The notes: a model not told the origin generated them from the letters alone. A DNA stretch of 64,000 bases from Flavobacterium hercynium (GCF_002217285.1 NZ_MUGW01000008.1:132394-196393); one strand, 5' to 3'; counted from the first letter of the stretch, positions 1-8,739 are shown. Translations and numbers: made by a program.

Positions 1-87
1 TCCGTTTATGGAGAATCCTTTTTCGATTAATGTTTTTGCTAAAGGAAAACCCAGCCAGCCACATCCTAAAATACTTATTTGTGTCAT
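1..87 (-). CDS. NAD(P)-binding Rossmann protein, 5' part only
   Basis: Only the first 29 codons are inside the window; the gene continues past the left edge on the minus strand. The ATG is at 87-85. The translation opens with a beta strand and the dinucleotide-binding motif GCGWLG (residues 8-13), followed by a hydrophobic helix. This is the usual N-terminus of an NAD(P)-binding epimerase or dehydrogenase, possibly of the YeeZ/SDR type. Family assignment beyond the Rossmann fold cannot be made from this fragment. Confidence 0.6.
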   Translation of the reverse strand, partial: MTQISILGCGWLGFPLAKTLIEKGFSING

Positions 88-157
88 TTTTTTGAATTAT
101 AACTTGTATATTTATAATGCAACATTATTGCGTTATTTGCTTAAAGCCCCGTAAATG

Positions 158-607
158 CTACAAATCTAGTGTAAATCGAACTTTATCTTTGCCTGTTGCA
201 CCAATTCTTTTGTAAAACTTAATCGCTCTTTCGTTGAACTGTGGTGTTTGCCATTGTATGTTGACGCAGTTGTGCTCTGTGCCAATTTTTTTTAATTTTT
301 GAAGAAGTACGTCGCCAATTCCAAAACTTCTGGCTTCCTCTTCTAAGAATAAACAATCCATGTACATAAAAGTTGCGGCATCCCAAGTGGAGTAATCAAA
401 AGTATACGATACGTAACCTACGATTGTTTCGTTTGCGGCAACAACCAGACAAAACAATTTTGGTTGTGAACTAAATAAAGCTTTTTTTAATGCTTCTTCT
501 TTTCCTGTTGGGGAAAAAGATGCTTTCTCAAATTCGGCATGCTTTTGACAGAGAATAACTAATTTTGGAAGGTCTGAAACTTCGCAACTTCTTATTGAAT
601 ATTCCAT
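158..607 (-). CDS. GNAT family N-acetyltransferase
   Basis: A 149-residue single-domain acetyltransferase that should move an acetyl group from acetyl-CoA to an amine. The acetyl-CoA loop is visible as RSFGIG (residues 93-98) after an acidic beta strand, and the C-terminal NERAIKFYKRIGA matches the usual motif B region. Length fits the GNAT fold, and the layout resembles the diamine acetyltransferase-like branch, but the substrate is unknown. Its start overlaps the end of the upstream LysR gene by 16 nt, so the two are probably co-transcribed and translationally coupled. Confidence 0.85.
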   Translation of the reverse strand: MEYSIRSCEVSDLPKLVILCQKHAEFEKASFSPTGKEEALKKALFSSQPKLFCLVVAANETIVGYVSYTFDYSTWDAATFMYMDCLFLEEEARSFGIGDVLLQKLKKIGTEHNCVNIQWQTPQFNERAIKFYKRIGATGKDKVRFTLDL

Positions 608-1494
608 TGAAGGTTGATTTCGTTTTGTAAAAAAGTAATAAATTGATAAAAGTAGTCGGGATACTGTTCTTTTTCCCGAATGGCAATAAAATGTTTTCTT
701 TTAAGTCCGTTCTTTCCAATTTTAATGGCTTTTATTGGATTGTGATTTAAGTGTGGCTGCAACGCCCATTTTGCCATTGACATAATGCCCATATCTGCTT
801 TTACCATTTCAAGTGATGCTTCGGTTAATGGTAAAGGTGTAATTTTCTTAGGTGTTACTTTTGCCGGGCCTAAAAAGAATTGATGAACCGTTACCGTTTC
901 CATTGGCAAAGAATGAATTAAAAGATGCTCGTTGATAAAATCTTCTGCAACGACATATTTTTTGTTAGCCCAAGAATGATTTTCAGAAACCACCATGACA
1001 ACTTCATCCTGAAAAAGTTCAATGTACTTAATCTTCTGATCTTTGATCGGATCGCTAATTATGGCAATGTCGATTGCGTTTTCTATTAATTTCTGCAATG
1101 GAACATGTGTTGCTTCGGTAACGATTTTTAAATCTACATTGGGATATAGAAGATGAAACTGTTTTAAAACCGATGGTAACCAGTGATAACTGGAGAAACA
1201 CTCTGTACTAATTCTTATTTCACCATGTTCACCATAAACCATTTGTTTAATCTGTGATTCGGTTTGGGAAAGTTTATCCAGAATTTCATTGGCGAGTTCG
1301 TAAATTTTTTCACCAGCTTTGGTTAGCACCAGTTTCTTATTTGTTCTTAAAAATATGGGTGTTCCTAGTTGATATTCAGCTTCTTTTAGCTGGTGACTTA
1401 AAGCAGATTGTGTAAGGTGCAATTTGTCAATCGCTTTGGTAATACTTCCTTCTTCGACAATTGCTTTTATTAATCGTAAATGACGTATTTCCAT
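592..1494 (-). CDS. LysR family transcriptional regulator, MetR-like
   Basis: A 300-residue LysR regulator. The N-terminal winged helix-turn-helix (about residues 1-60) contains the LTQSALSHQLKEAE recognition-helix segment, which closely resembles MetR-type LysR proteins; the rest is the periplasmic-binding-like effector domain. It is divergent from the rhodanese gene at 1641 across a 146-bp gap, the classic arrangement for LysR control of a neighbour. The GNAT gene follows with a 16-nt overlap. Involvement in sulfur or methionine metabolism is an inference from MetR similarity and the rhodanese neighbour; the effector is not known. Confidence 0.88.
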   Translation of the reverse strand: MEIRHLRLIKAIVEEGSITKAIDKLHLTQSALSHQLKEAEYQLGTPIFLRTNKKLVLTKAGEKIYELANEILDKLSQTESQIKQMVYGEHGEIRISTECFSSYHWLPSVLKQFHLLYPNVDLKIVTEATHVPLQKLIENAIDIAIISDPIKDQKIKYIELFQDEVVMVVSENHSWANKKYVVAEDFINEHLLIHSLPMETVTVHQFFLGPAKVTPKKITPLPLTEASLEMVKADMGIMSMAKWALQPHLNHNPIKAIKIGKNGLKRKHFIAIREKEQYPDYFYQFITFLQNEINLQWNIQ

Positions 1495-1603
1495 TTTCTA
1501 AGAGTTAGTGATACAAAGGAACAAAATTTTAGATGGTTTTTGTATGAAAAAAAGTAATCAATTTCATGAATTGTTTTCGTTTTTATGGGAAGTTGTGTTA
1601 GTA

Positions 1604-1611
1604 TAAGTTTG
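1604..1611 (+). promoter_or_regulatory. candidate Bacteroidota -7 box for the rhodanese gene
   Basis: TAAGTTTG matches the Bacteroidota sigma-A -7 consensus TAnnTTTG exactly and ends 29 nt before the ATG at 1641. A matching -33 TTG at the ideal spacing is not evident, so this is a partial promoter call. Confidence 0.35.
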
Positions 1612-1640
1612 TAAAACGAATTAGTAAAATTATAATTAAG

Positions 1641-2036
1641 ATGGAAGATCAGATTAAACATTATGAAAACAAATTGGCATACGAAATGGATCCTTCGGAT
1701 TTATTTGAAGCTTTAAGCAACGGAGAAAATATTGTTGTTCTGGATGCCCGAAAAGATTTTGGATATGAAGCAGAACATATTCCGACAGCTATCAATATTC
1801 CGCATCGCGAAATGACCGTAGAAAGTACGCAACATTTAGACAAAAATGTTTTGTATGTAACCTATTGCGATGGTATTGGTTGTAATGCTTCGACAAAAGG
1901 TGCTTTGAATATGACGCGATTGGGTTTTAAAGTAAAAGAATTGATCGGCGGAATAGAATGGTGGAAGCAGGATGGTTATGCAACCGAAGGCAAAAACGAT
2001 CCTAAACCCGGTTTGAAAATTGAATGTGCATGTTAA
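1641..2036 (+). CDS. rhodanese-like sulfurtransferase
   Basis: A 131-residue single-domain rhodanese. It has the CH2A-type VVLDARKDFGYEAEHIPTAINIP block and an active-site loop YCDGIGCNAST with Cys76 in the persulfide position. The loop holds a second cysteine (Cys81) where most rhodaneses have Arg or another residue, so a disulfide or redox role is possible. The C-terminal LIGGIEWWKQDGY is the usual family ending. It is transcribed away from the LysR gene and ended by the hairpin at 2041-2072. Sulfur transfer is family knowledge; the acceptor is unknown. Confidence 0.88.
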   Translation: MEDQIKHYENKLAYEMDPSDLFEALSNGENIVVLDARKDFGYEAEHIPTAINIPHREMTVESTQHLDKNVLYVTYCDGIGCNASTKGALNMTRLGFKVKELIGGIEWWKQDGYATEGKNDPKPGLKIECAC

Positions 2037-2040
2037 TTAG

Positions 2041-2072
2041 AAAAAGGCAAACTTATTTAGGTTTGCCTTTTT
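2041..2072. terminator. bidirectional intrinsic terminator
   Basis: A perfect 12-bp stem AAAAAGGCAAAC / GTTTGCCTTTTT with an 8-nt loop sits between the convergent rhodanese and M28 peptidase genes. T-runs on both sides allow termination in both directions. Confidence 0.85.
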
Positions 2073-2094
2073 GTTTATGTAGAAATGTAGTTTT

Positions 2095-4488
2095 TTATTC
2101 CGGTTTAGCAATTGGTTTTAAACTGTCTTTTGCAATAGCAGTGCTGTCTTTTGGAATGGTAGGAGCAATGACAGAATTAAGTATTCTTGTTTGCTTGCTA
2201 ATTTTTTGCTGAATAAGTACGGCATCATTCAATACAAAAGGTGTCGGCATCATCCAGTCTTGTCTAGGCTTAACGTTTAGCAACGGATTCGTCATTAAAT
2301 CAAAGGAGCTTTCGATTAAGTCCATATCAAAAACGGAAGTCTTTGGAATATAGAATTCTAAAACAAGTGGCTGATTGGCTACGACGTAGTAACAAAGTAT
2401 TTTTTGATCATCGCGAATTAAACGATTTCCTTTTTGTCCTGAAGCCGATACTCCATTTGCTTTAAAATTATAGAAATTCATTTTTGGATGTGCATAAATA
2501 TCGTAACGGTTTACCTTACGGTTTGGTGTGATTTGTATTTTCAAATGCCTGTTGTTGCCAATTACGCTGTCTTTTACAAAAGTAACAGTAGGTTTGTGCA
2601 AATTGAATTTTGGTGCTATAGCGCTATAACTAAACGCTGTATTGTATTTACTCGAAATAGGAAGACTGTTAAGTCCAACGGCTTTTTGATTTGTTTCTCC
2701 TAAATACGATTTGGTCCAATCATCTAAATTGGTATCATAAGACGTCCATACGGCAACATCGGTATCAGCATTATAAACATAAAGCAAACTGTTTGATTTT
2801 GCTTTTCCTGCTTCGTAACCGGAATTAATACCTGCGTAAACAAAGAATCCTATTGAGATTAGAAAAAACAACATTGTCCAAATGCCTTTTCTGGCAAATA
2901 CACCAAAAACAGGAAGTAATAATCCGAATAGTAAAACGGTAAGTACGGCACTTCCGTACAGTATTTTTAAACCTAAACCAATTGGAAACATCACGATAAA
3001 AGGTGCAACAATGGCTAAGGCAGGAATACTGAACAGTAAATTCAATCCAACACTGTAATGTTGTGTGATGACAAAAATGGCAAATAGAAAAACTCCGAAA
3101 TACACCGGAATAATCAGGAATCCGGCACCAGCCAGGCTATTCGCAAGAAAAGCATTAATGATAATCCATAACAACAAAGGTGCTACGTAGTGATTCATCG
3201 TAATTTTTGCATCAGAAAAATGGTGGTAGAAAGCAAAACAAATGGCGATGCTTAGTGTTACAAAGGCACCAATGTAGGCATGACCATTATAGGTAAATCC
3301 GTTTAAAAGGTCTGAATATTGTGGATAAGCCTCCAGTAAAATGTTCCAGCCTAATAAAGTAACCAAACCAGAGATAAGAAGAGAACCCAATAAAGGAACA
3401 AATCCTCTGAACATTTCTCTAAAAGTGATTAGAAGTTTTACTTTTCCAATAAAAATGAAAAGAACTAATAGCCCTAAAGCAATTAGTGTCATAGGGAAAA
3501 CCCATGTAAAAGGATAGTTAATGAAACCAAACGGCACATTAAAATAAACATTATCTTCTGTGATCTCAGTAGCATTTAAATCGACATTGGAGAAATATTT
3601 CAATAATGGCATTAAATAACTTCCCTGGTGCGTAAGAGTTGTTTTGTTTAAATGCTGTACATCATCTTGTTGCGTGTGATAATTGTAATGTCCGTCGATA
3701 AAGGCAAAGTTGAATCCCTGAATATTTCCCTGCTCTCTAAAAACGGTCAGATCAGTATCGTTGGGAAGCATTTTGTAAATGCTGTACATCAAAGAGTTGG
3801 ATACCGGATATTTAACTTTTGCTTTTGCGAATTCTTTTACGAGTGCCTGATTTCCCTTGTTCGTTTCCATTAGCATATAGCTTGGCCCGGCAGAACCTCT
3901 GGCTTCAAAATTTAAAACCAGCCCCACGTCTTTTGCCCACGGATGCTTATTCACAAAAAGTGCAGCACCGTTTAAACCCAGTTCTTCGGCATCAGAAAAA
4001 AGAATGATGATATCATTTTTGTGTGGTTGTCTTCCGTACAAGAAAGCACGAATACCTTCTAATATCGTTGCTACGCCCGATGCATCATCGCTTGCTCCTT
4101 TAGAAAAAGAATGTGGTGCGCTGTCATAATGAGACAGTAATAAAAGCGCCTTTGAATTGTCAGTTCCTTTTATACGAGCCAGAATGTTTTTTGATTTTAC
4201 TAAAAGACCTCTGTCGTTTAAGGTAAAACCTTCTTGTATACTTGTTTCTAAACCAATTCGGTTAAGTTCCAGTTTAAGATAATTGGCTACTAATTCGTGA
4301 TTAGTAGAACCGACATAATGTGGTTTTTGAGCTATGATTTTAACTTGATTTAAAGCCCGTTCCGTAGAAAATTCAGCAAGAGCATCTTCTTTTTTAGAAA
4401 CCCATTGAGGCATCATTGTGGCGTATATAACAGCCAGAATTGCTAAAACACCTAGAAAGGCAAGTATGGAAGTTGGATTTTTTCTCAT
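2095..4488 (-). CDS. multi-pass membrane M28 family zinc aminopeptidase
   Basis: A 797-residue membrane protein with an N-terminal anchor helix (about 8-26), then an M28 peptidase domain (about 45-300). The metal and catalytic residues of the family are visible: SHYDS (His120, Asp122), ASDDASG, SDAEELG with the acidic pair, an NFEARG glutamate, and a late GHYNYHT histidine. About eight to nine hydrophobic helices follow (about 325-560), then a soluble C-terminal domain of some 230 residues. This resembles the Fxna/ERMP1 and vacuolar Pff1 architecture. It probably trims peptides outside the cytoplasmic membrane; the substrate is unknown. Confidence 0.87.
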   Translation of the reverse strand: MRKNPTSILAFLGVLAILAVIYATMMPQWVSKKEDALAEFSTERALNQVKIIAQKPHYVGSTNHELVANYLKLELNRIGLETSIQEGFTLNDRGLLVKSKNILARIKGTDNSKALLLLSHYDSAPHSFSKGASDDASGVATILEGIRAFLYGRQPHKNDIIILFSDAEELGLNGAALFVNKHPWAKDVGLVLNFEARGSAGPSYMLMETNKGNQALVKEFAKAKVKYPVSNSLMYSIYKMLPNDTDLTVFREQGNIQGFNFAFIDGHYNYHTQQDDVQHLNKTTLTHQGSYLMPLLKYFSNVDLNATEITEDNVYFNVPFGFINYPFTWVFPMTLIALGLLVLFIFIGKVKLLITFREMFRGFVPLLGSLLISGLVTLLGWNILLEAYPQYSDLLNGFTYNGHAYIGAFVTLSIAICFAFYHHFSDAKITMNHYVAPLLLWIIINAFLANSLAGAGFLIIPVYFGVFLFAIFVITQHYSVGLNLLFSIPALAIVAPFIVMFPIGLGLKILYGSAVLTVLLFGLLLPVFGVFARKGIWTMLFFLISIGFFVYAGINSGYEAGKAKSNSLLYVYNADTDVAVWTSYDTNLDDWTKSYLGETNQKAVGLNSLPISSKYNTAFSYSAIAPKFNLHKPTVTFVKDSVIGNNRHLKIQITPNRKVNRYDIYAHPKMNFYNFKANGVSASGQKGNRLIRDDQKILCYYVVANQPLVLEFYIPKTSVFDMDLIESSFDLMTNPLLNVKPRQDWMMPTPFVLNDAVLIQQKISKQTRILNSVIAPTIPKDSTAIAKDSLKPIAKPE

Positions 4489-4499
4489 AGGTCTATATA

Positions 4500-4847
4500 C
4501 TAAATTTCTTTTTTAACAAGCATAAAAAAATCATTTTCTAAAGCGCGATATCCTTGATCGTACAGGAAATAGTAAGTATTGCCTGTTTTGGTCTGCAAAA
4601 TATTGGTAAAATAATCAAAATCAAAACCTTTATTCAACATTTTATCTCTCGTAGCCTTTGATTTTCCTTCTGGGTTTAGCTCAGACAAAATACGGTAATT
4701 TTTGCGTAACTTATTATTCACATTACGCATAAAATTATTGCTGTCCTTATTTATTTTATTGTTGTATGCATTGCGACAACTGTCTGAGCAAAATTTCTTG
4801 TCTTCACGACCTACTAATTTTTCAGAACATTCGAGACAGGTTTTCAT
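4500..4847 (-). CDS. small zinc-ribbon protein
   Basis: A 115-residue protein whose first 25 residues form a Cys4 zinc site (CLEC...CSDSC), of the kind found in DUF2116-like ribbons. The rest is basic and helical with an aromatic C-terminal half; no catalytic motif was found. Its start overlaps the stop of the GNAT-nitrilase gene by 4 nt (ATGA), so both are in one operon. A nucleic-acid-binding or scaffolding role is possible but not shown. Confidence 0.75.
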   Translation of the reverse strand: MKTCLECSEKLVGREDKKFCSDSCRNAYNNKINKDSNNFMRNVNNKLRKNYRILSELNPEGKSKATRDKMLNKGFDFDYFTNILQTKTGNTYYFLYDQGYRALENDFFMLVKKEI

Positions 4848-6373
4848 TGCTCAATTTTTTTAATTTCGTATAAGTCATGTCTTCTGTCTTTTAAGATTCG
4901 CACACTTCCATGCTCATGAAGCTGTTTTAGTAAATTCAGATCGACATCTACAATCAATGTCATTTCGGTATTTGGAGTAGCTTCTGCTTTTATTCCGTTA
5001 CTTGGAAAAGCAAAATCAGAAGGTGTAAACACAGAAGCCTGTGCATATTGAATGTCCATGTTGTTTACCTTTGGCAAGTTACCCACACATCCTGCAATGG
5101 CAACATAACATTCGTTTTCGATGGCACGAGCCTGCGAGCAATGTTTTACACGGGTATACGCATTTTGAGTATCGGTTAAAAATGGAACAAATAATATGTT
5201 CATTCCTTCATTTGCCATAATTCTGGACAATTCAGGAAACTCGACATCATAACAAATTAGAATTCCAATTTTACCGCAATCCGTATCAAAAGTTTTAAAT
5301 TGAGAGCCGCCTTTCATTCCCCAATGTTGTACTTCGTTGGGTGTTACGTGAATTTTGGTATACATTTCAGAGGTTCCGTCTCTTTTGCATAAGAAACCAA
5401 CATTGTATAAGTTTCCATTATCAAGGTAAGGCATACTTCCGGTAATGATATTGATGTTGTATGAAATGGCAAATTCCTGAAAACGCTTTCTAATAGGATC
5501 AGAATAACGAGCCAGTTCACGAATAGCTTCTGCCTCAGACAAATGATTGTAATCTGCCATCAACGGAGCAATAAAAAGTTCAGGGAATAGTGCAAAGTCG
5601 GCACCATAACCGGAAACAACATCAATAAAGAATTCTGATTGCTCAAAAAACTCTTCGACATTATTGAGCTGACGCATTTGCCATTGAATTAATCCTAGAC
5701 GTATAACGCTTTTTTCAAGGTTAATTAATTTGGGACTTTCATCATAATACACATTGTTCCATTCTAAGAGAACAGCAAATTCTTTAGATTCTTCATCACC
5801 TTCCAGATAGTTTTTGATGATTCGTAACACGTGAAAATCATTGCTTAGCTGAAAAGAAAGCACAGGATCGTGTAACTCTTTATGCTTTACTTTGTCGATG
5901 TATGTTTTTGGCGTGATTTTTTTTGCGTGCTGTCCGTAGTTTGGAATTCTTCCTGCAAAAACAATTGCTTTTAGATTCAATTGCTCGCAAAGTTCTTTTC
6001 GGGCATCATACAAACGACGTCCTAAACGCAAACCTCGGTAATGCGGATGAATAAAAACGTCGATTCCGTATAAAATTTCTCCGTTTGGATTGTGCGTTGA
6101 AAAAGAATAATCGCCAATGATTTGTTTGTAGTTGTGTCGTTTGTCTACCAGTTTTTCGTCGACAATCAGCGATAATGCTGATCCCACAACTATTCCATCT
6201 ACCAGAATAACCAATTGTCCTTCGGGAAATATAGAAAGTAGTTTTTTGATGTCATTTGCTCTCCAATACGAATTGGCCATTTCCGGATAGGATTCGACCA
6301 TGGAGTTTTTTAATTGCTTGTAGTCGTCGAATAGTAAATTTCGTAATTCGACTTTGTTTATTTGTGCCTGCAT
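4844..6373 (-). CDS. GNAT acetyltransferase fused to a nitrilase-family amidohydrolase
   Basis: A 509-residue fusion. Residues about 10-210 form a GNAT domain with the acetyl-CoA loop YRGLRLGRRLYDAR (112-125). Residues about 222-505 form a carbon-nitrogen hydrolase with the Glu-Lys-Cys triad: Glu265 in FPELF, Lys340 in YTKIH and Cys374 in ICYDVEFPE. It should hydrolyse an amide or omega-amide C-N bond, with the acetyltransferase acting on a related amine. The same fusion is known in other bacteria (YhcX-like), without a settled substrate. The zinc-ribbon gene follows with a 4-nt overlap. Confidence 0.88.
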   Translation of the reverse strand: MQAQINKVELRNLLFDDYKQLKNSMVESYPEMANSYWRANDIKKLLSIFPEGQLVILVDGIVVGSALSLIVDEKLVDKRHNYKQIIGDYSFSTHNPNGEILYGIDVFIHPHYRGLRLGRRLYDARKELCEQLNLKAIVFAGRIPNYGQHAKKITPKTYIDKVKHKELHDPVLSFQLSNDFHVLRIIKNYLEGDEESKEFAVLLEWNNVYYDESPKLINLEKSVIRLGLIQWQMRQLNNVEEFFEQSEFFIDVVSGYGADFALFPELFIAPLMADYNHLSEAEAIRELARYSDPIRKRFQEFAISYNINIITGSMPYLDNGNLYNVGFLCKRDGTSEMYTKIHVTPNEVQHWGMKGGSQFKTFDTDCGKIGILICYDVEFPELSRIMANEGMNILFVPFLTDTQNAYTRVKHCSQARAIENECYVAIAGCVGNLPKVNNMDIQYAQASVFTPSDFAFPSNGIKAEATPNTEMTLIVDVDLNLLKQLHEHGSVRILKDRRHDLYEIKKIEQ

Positions 6374-6548
6374 GTAGTAAGATTTCTGTTAAATGTACAT
6401 AAAAAAAATTCCATTTACAAACGCTTACAAATAATTACAACCGAAAGTAAATAATTTGCAACCGATTATGCCAAGTAAAGCAGCGCATCTTTGCACTATC
6501 GAATTTGATAAACGAATTCATTATACGAACATTTAATTATTATACGCC

Positions 6549-6881
6549 ATGAATGCAATGAAAAACAGAGTACAGTTAATTGGTAACGTTGGAAACGATC
6601 CGGAAGTAAGAACTTTAGAAAGCGGAACAAAATTAGCGCATCTTACAATCGCAACAAATGAAAGGTACACGAATGACAAAGGAGAGAAAGTAGAACAAAC
6701 AGAATGGCATCGTGTAACAGCCTGGGGAAAAACGGCTGACATTATCGAGAGGTTCGTTACCAGAGGAAAAGAAGTTGCGATACAAGGAAAGCTGACGCAC
6801 AGAAGTTATGATGACAAAAACGGTGAAAAGAAATACATTACAGAGGTTGTGGTCAATGAGATTCTGTTACTAGGAAACTAA
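6549..6881 (+). CDS. ssb: single-stranded DNA-binding protein
   Basis: A 110-residue OB-fold protein with the SSB signature MKNRVQLIGNVGNDPEVR, the central EWHRVTAWGK strand and the KEVAIQGKLTHRSYDD segment. It ends right after the OB fold (EILLLGN), so it lacks the Gly/Pro-rich linker and acidic protein-interaction tail of a replicative SSB. It may therefore be an accessory SSB, with a longer paralogue elsewhere; this is an inference. The start at 6549 (MNAMKN) could alternatively be the ATG nine bases further on. Confidence 0.92.
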   Translation: MNAMKNRVQLIGNVGNDPEVRTLESGTKLAHLTIATNERYTNDKGEKVEQTEWHRVTAWGKTADIIERFVTRGKEVAIQGKLTHRSYDDKNGEKKYITEVVVNEILLLGN

Positions 6882-6970
6882 TGTAGGGCCGGAATTTATT
6901 CTGGTCTTTAGCAAGAGTAGTTTAAAAAAGATCCATAGGATCGACCGATATTGTGTTAGTTTCTAAAAAA

Positions 6971-7063
6971 ATGGATCGTTCCTATGGAACTTTAATTCTG
7001 AACGTATCTATTCAACGGATTAAAATCCGTTGCTACAAAATGAATCGTTCCTATGGAACTTCA
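6971..7063. repeat. intergenic direct repeats flanking a palindromic hairpin
   Basis: Two near-identical 24-bp copies (6971-6994 and 7040-7063; core CGTTCCTATGGAACTT) flank an inverted repeat CAACGGATT / AATCCGTTG (7013-7021, 7024-7032). Each copy carries its own small inverted repeat GTTCC-TAT-GGAAC. The arrangement fits a dispersed flavobacterial intergenic repeat, which is a recollection of the style of such elements rather than something checked here. Confidence 0.6.
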
Positions 7064-7120
7064 ATAACAGTGCTTGTCTAATAATCAGATTAACTTGCAA
7101 TTTCAATTAATTACACTCAA

Positions 7121-7150
7121 ATAACCCGATCGCTTGTCCGATCGGGTTAT
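7121..7150. terminator. bidirectional intrinsic terminator
   Basis: A perfect 12-bp stem ATAACCCGATCG / CGATCGGGTTAT with a 6-nt loop, followed by a T-rich run on the plus strand. It lies between the convergent ssb and DUF2461 genes. Confidence 0.85.
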
Positions 7151-7165
7151 TTTATTTTGGTACGA

Positions 7166-7858
7166 TTATAAAACAGAACCACCATTACTATCTGTTGAGA
7201 GTATTTCGCTCATATAGTCGAAAAAAGGTCTCATGTTGATGCAGGTCTGTAGTGCCTGTGCTAAAAAATTAGTGCTCAGTACGTCCTTGTCGCTAAAACG
7301 TTTGATGATCAAAAATTGTTTGAAACGCAATAAATCGATAGCTTCATGATCTTTGTCAAAACCTTTTGGTGCTGTCTTAAGTTGTTCGCCCTGAAGTGCA
7401 CCAAATGTTTCCACAAATGATTTAGACTGCAGTATTTCCTCCATTGGTTTAGCATCACGAGCAAATTCAGTTCGGATTCGTTTTAGATCCTGCGCATTTG
7501 GACCCCAAAAACCACCGGCGAAAAAACTGTTTCCCTGTTCTAAATGAAAATAATAACCACCACGTCTTGCACTGGTTGCACGGGTAAAGCTGCCTCCCCA
7601 AAAAGTTTTAAAAGGAGTTTTGTCTTTAGAAAACCGAATATCACGATAAATTCGGTAAACGCTCTTTTTGCCCGAAGCTGTTTCCAGAACATCGGTTTTA
7701 GAAAGTTCCTCTAGCAAAGCTCCGGCAAAGGATTCGATGTGGCTCAATTCCTCTAAGTAGGTGGATTTGTTTTCATCAAACCAAGGTTTATTATTGTTCT
7801 CTTTGAGTTCGCGTAAAAAATCAAGACTTGATTTAGGTATGGTAACTTGGTTTTTCAT
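7166..7858 (-). CDS. DUF2461 (TIGR02453) family protein
   Basis: A 230-residue protein with the hallmarks of DUF2461: an N-terminal LDFLRELKENNNKPWFDENK, the basic IYRDIRFSKDKTPFKT block and GGYYFHLEQGNSFFAGGFW. Members are widespread single-gene proteins of unknown biochemical function. It appears monocistronic, bounded by the terminator at 7121-7150. Confidence 0.88.
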   Translation of the reverse strand: MKNQVTIPKSSLDFLRELKENNNKPWFDENKSTYLEELSHIESFAGALLEELSKTDVLETASGKKSVYRIYRDIRFSKDKTPFKTFWGGSFTRATSARRGGYYFHLEQGNSFFAGGFWGPNAQDLKRIRTEFARDAKPMEEILQSKSFVETFGALQGEQLKTAPKGFDKDHEAIDLLRFKQFLIIKRFSDKDVLSTNFLAQALQTCINMRPFFDYMSEILSTDSNGGSVL

Positions 7859-7915
7859 AATTAGATTTTTGCTCTTTTAAAATTAAAAATAAGATTAAAA
7901 GAAGCTATTAAACTA

Positions 7916-7945
7916 AAAACCCACCAAAATTCATTGGTGGGTTTT
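7916..7945 (-). terminator. intrinsic terminator of the lysine-rich small gene
   Basis: A perfect 12-bp stem AAAACCCACCAA / TTGGTGGGTTTT lies 9 bp beyond the stop of the minus-strand gene at 7955, followed in that direction by a T-rich stretch. Confidence 0.85.
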
Positions 7946-7954
7946 GATATATCT

Positions 7955-8140
7955 CTAAGCAGTTTTCTTTATTAAGTCAAACATAGGACAGCGGGAGCAA
8001 CGTTTCTTCTCGCTTTTTTTGAATTTTTCGCAACAAGAAGATTTGCAGTTTTCCAACTTCTTTATTTTGTCAAGGATATCTTTGTTCTTCTTTTTCTTTT
8101 TATCCTTTTTCTTGTCCTTATCTTTTTCTTTCTTGCTCAA
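7955..8140 (-). CDS. small lysine-rich, cysteine-containing protein
   Basis: A 61-residue protein with two halves: residues 2-30 are almost entirely Lys, Asp and Glu, and the C-terminal half has six cysteines (CKSSCC and CSRCP groups) suited to metal binding. The start is TTG (8140-8138); the nearby ATG is out of frame. A -7 box at 8166-8173 and a strong terminator at 7916-7945 support a real small transcript. I do not recognise a named family. Metal binding or an RNA/DNA-associated role is an inference from composition. Confidence 0.7.
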   Translation of the reverse strand: MSKKEKDKDKKKDKKKKKNKDILDKIKKLENCKSSCCEKFKKSEKKRCSRCPMFDLIKKTA

Positions 8141-8165
8141 TTTGCATCTGTATTAAAAACAGAGA

Positions 8166-8173
8166 CAAATATA
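8166..8173 (-). promoter_or_regulatory. candidate -7 box for the lysine-rich small gene
   Basis: On the minus strand this reads TATATTTG, an exact match to TAnnTTTG, 25 nt upstream of the TTG start. The -33 TTG is not clear. Confidence 0.4.
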
Positions 8174-8220
8174 AAAGAATAAAGTTATTTTTATGTATTC
8201 TAAATAAAATTTAACTTTTT

Positions 8221-8739
8221 TTATTTTGGGTTAATAGCAATTGAACTTGTAACGGTTAGTTGCTGAATATCACGGTCAAATAAATAAAGTCCACCTTTGT
8301 CATCACCAATTAAGTTGATTTTATCTAAGATAGATTTTGCTGTAGCTTCTTCTTCAATTTGTTCTGCTACGTACCATTGTAAGAAATTATGAGTAGCATA
8401 ATCTTTTTCAGAAAAAGTAATATGTACTAATTCATTGATAGATTCTGAAACAAAAATTTCGTGGTTGTAAAGAGCTTCAAACATTTCTTTGAATGTTGTG
8501 TAAGAAGTTTTTGGCGCTTTAAGATCTGTAACTTGTGCATGTCCGCCACGTTCGTTAATATACTTAACTAGTTTTAGCATGTGTGCACGTTCTTCGTCAG
8601 ATTGTGTGTACATAAACTGAGCGATTCCTTCTAATCCGTGTACTTCAGCCCAACATGCCATTGCAAGGTAAGTTTGTGAAGACTCTGCCTCGATACGGAT
8701 TTGTTTGTTAAGAGCTGATTCTATATTTTTTGATAGCAT
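8221..8739 (-). CDS. ftnA: ferritin (non-haem iron storage)
   Basis: A 172-residue bacterial ferritin of the FtnA type that oxidises and stores iron in the cytoplasm. Ferroxidase-centre residues are visible: Glu17 in RIEAESSQTYL, the SDEERAHM motif (Glu about 50, His about 53), a later Glu in the ESINELVHI helix and Gln/Glu in AEQIEEE. Length and the four-helix pattern match the family. It stands alone, with no obvious terminator at its stop. Confidence 0.93.
   Translation of the reverse strand: MLSKNIESALNKQIRIEAESSQTYLAMACWAEVHGLEGIAQFMYTQSDEERAHMLKLVKYINERGGHAQVTDLKAPKTSYTTFKEMFEALYNHEIFVSESINELVHITFSEKDYATHNFLQWYVAEQIEEEATAKSILDKINLIGDDKGGLYLFDRDIQQLTVTSSIAINPK

Noticed and set aside
6456..6493. 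Promoter TTG...CATCTTTG upstream of ssb
   Set aside because: The -7 box has one mismatch and the spacer is 27 nt, too long for the TTG-N19-TAnnTTTG promoter.
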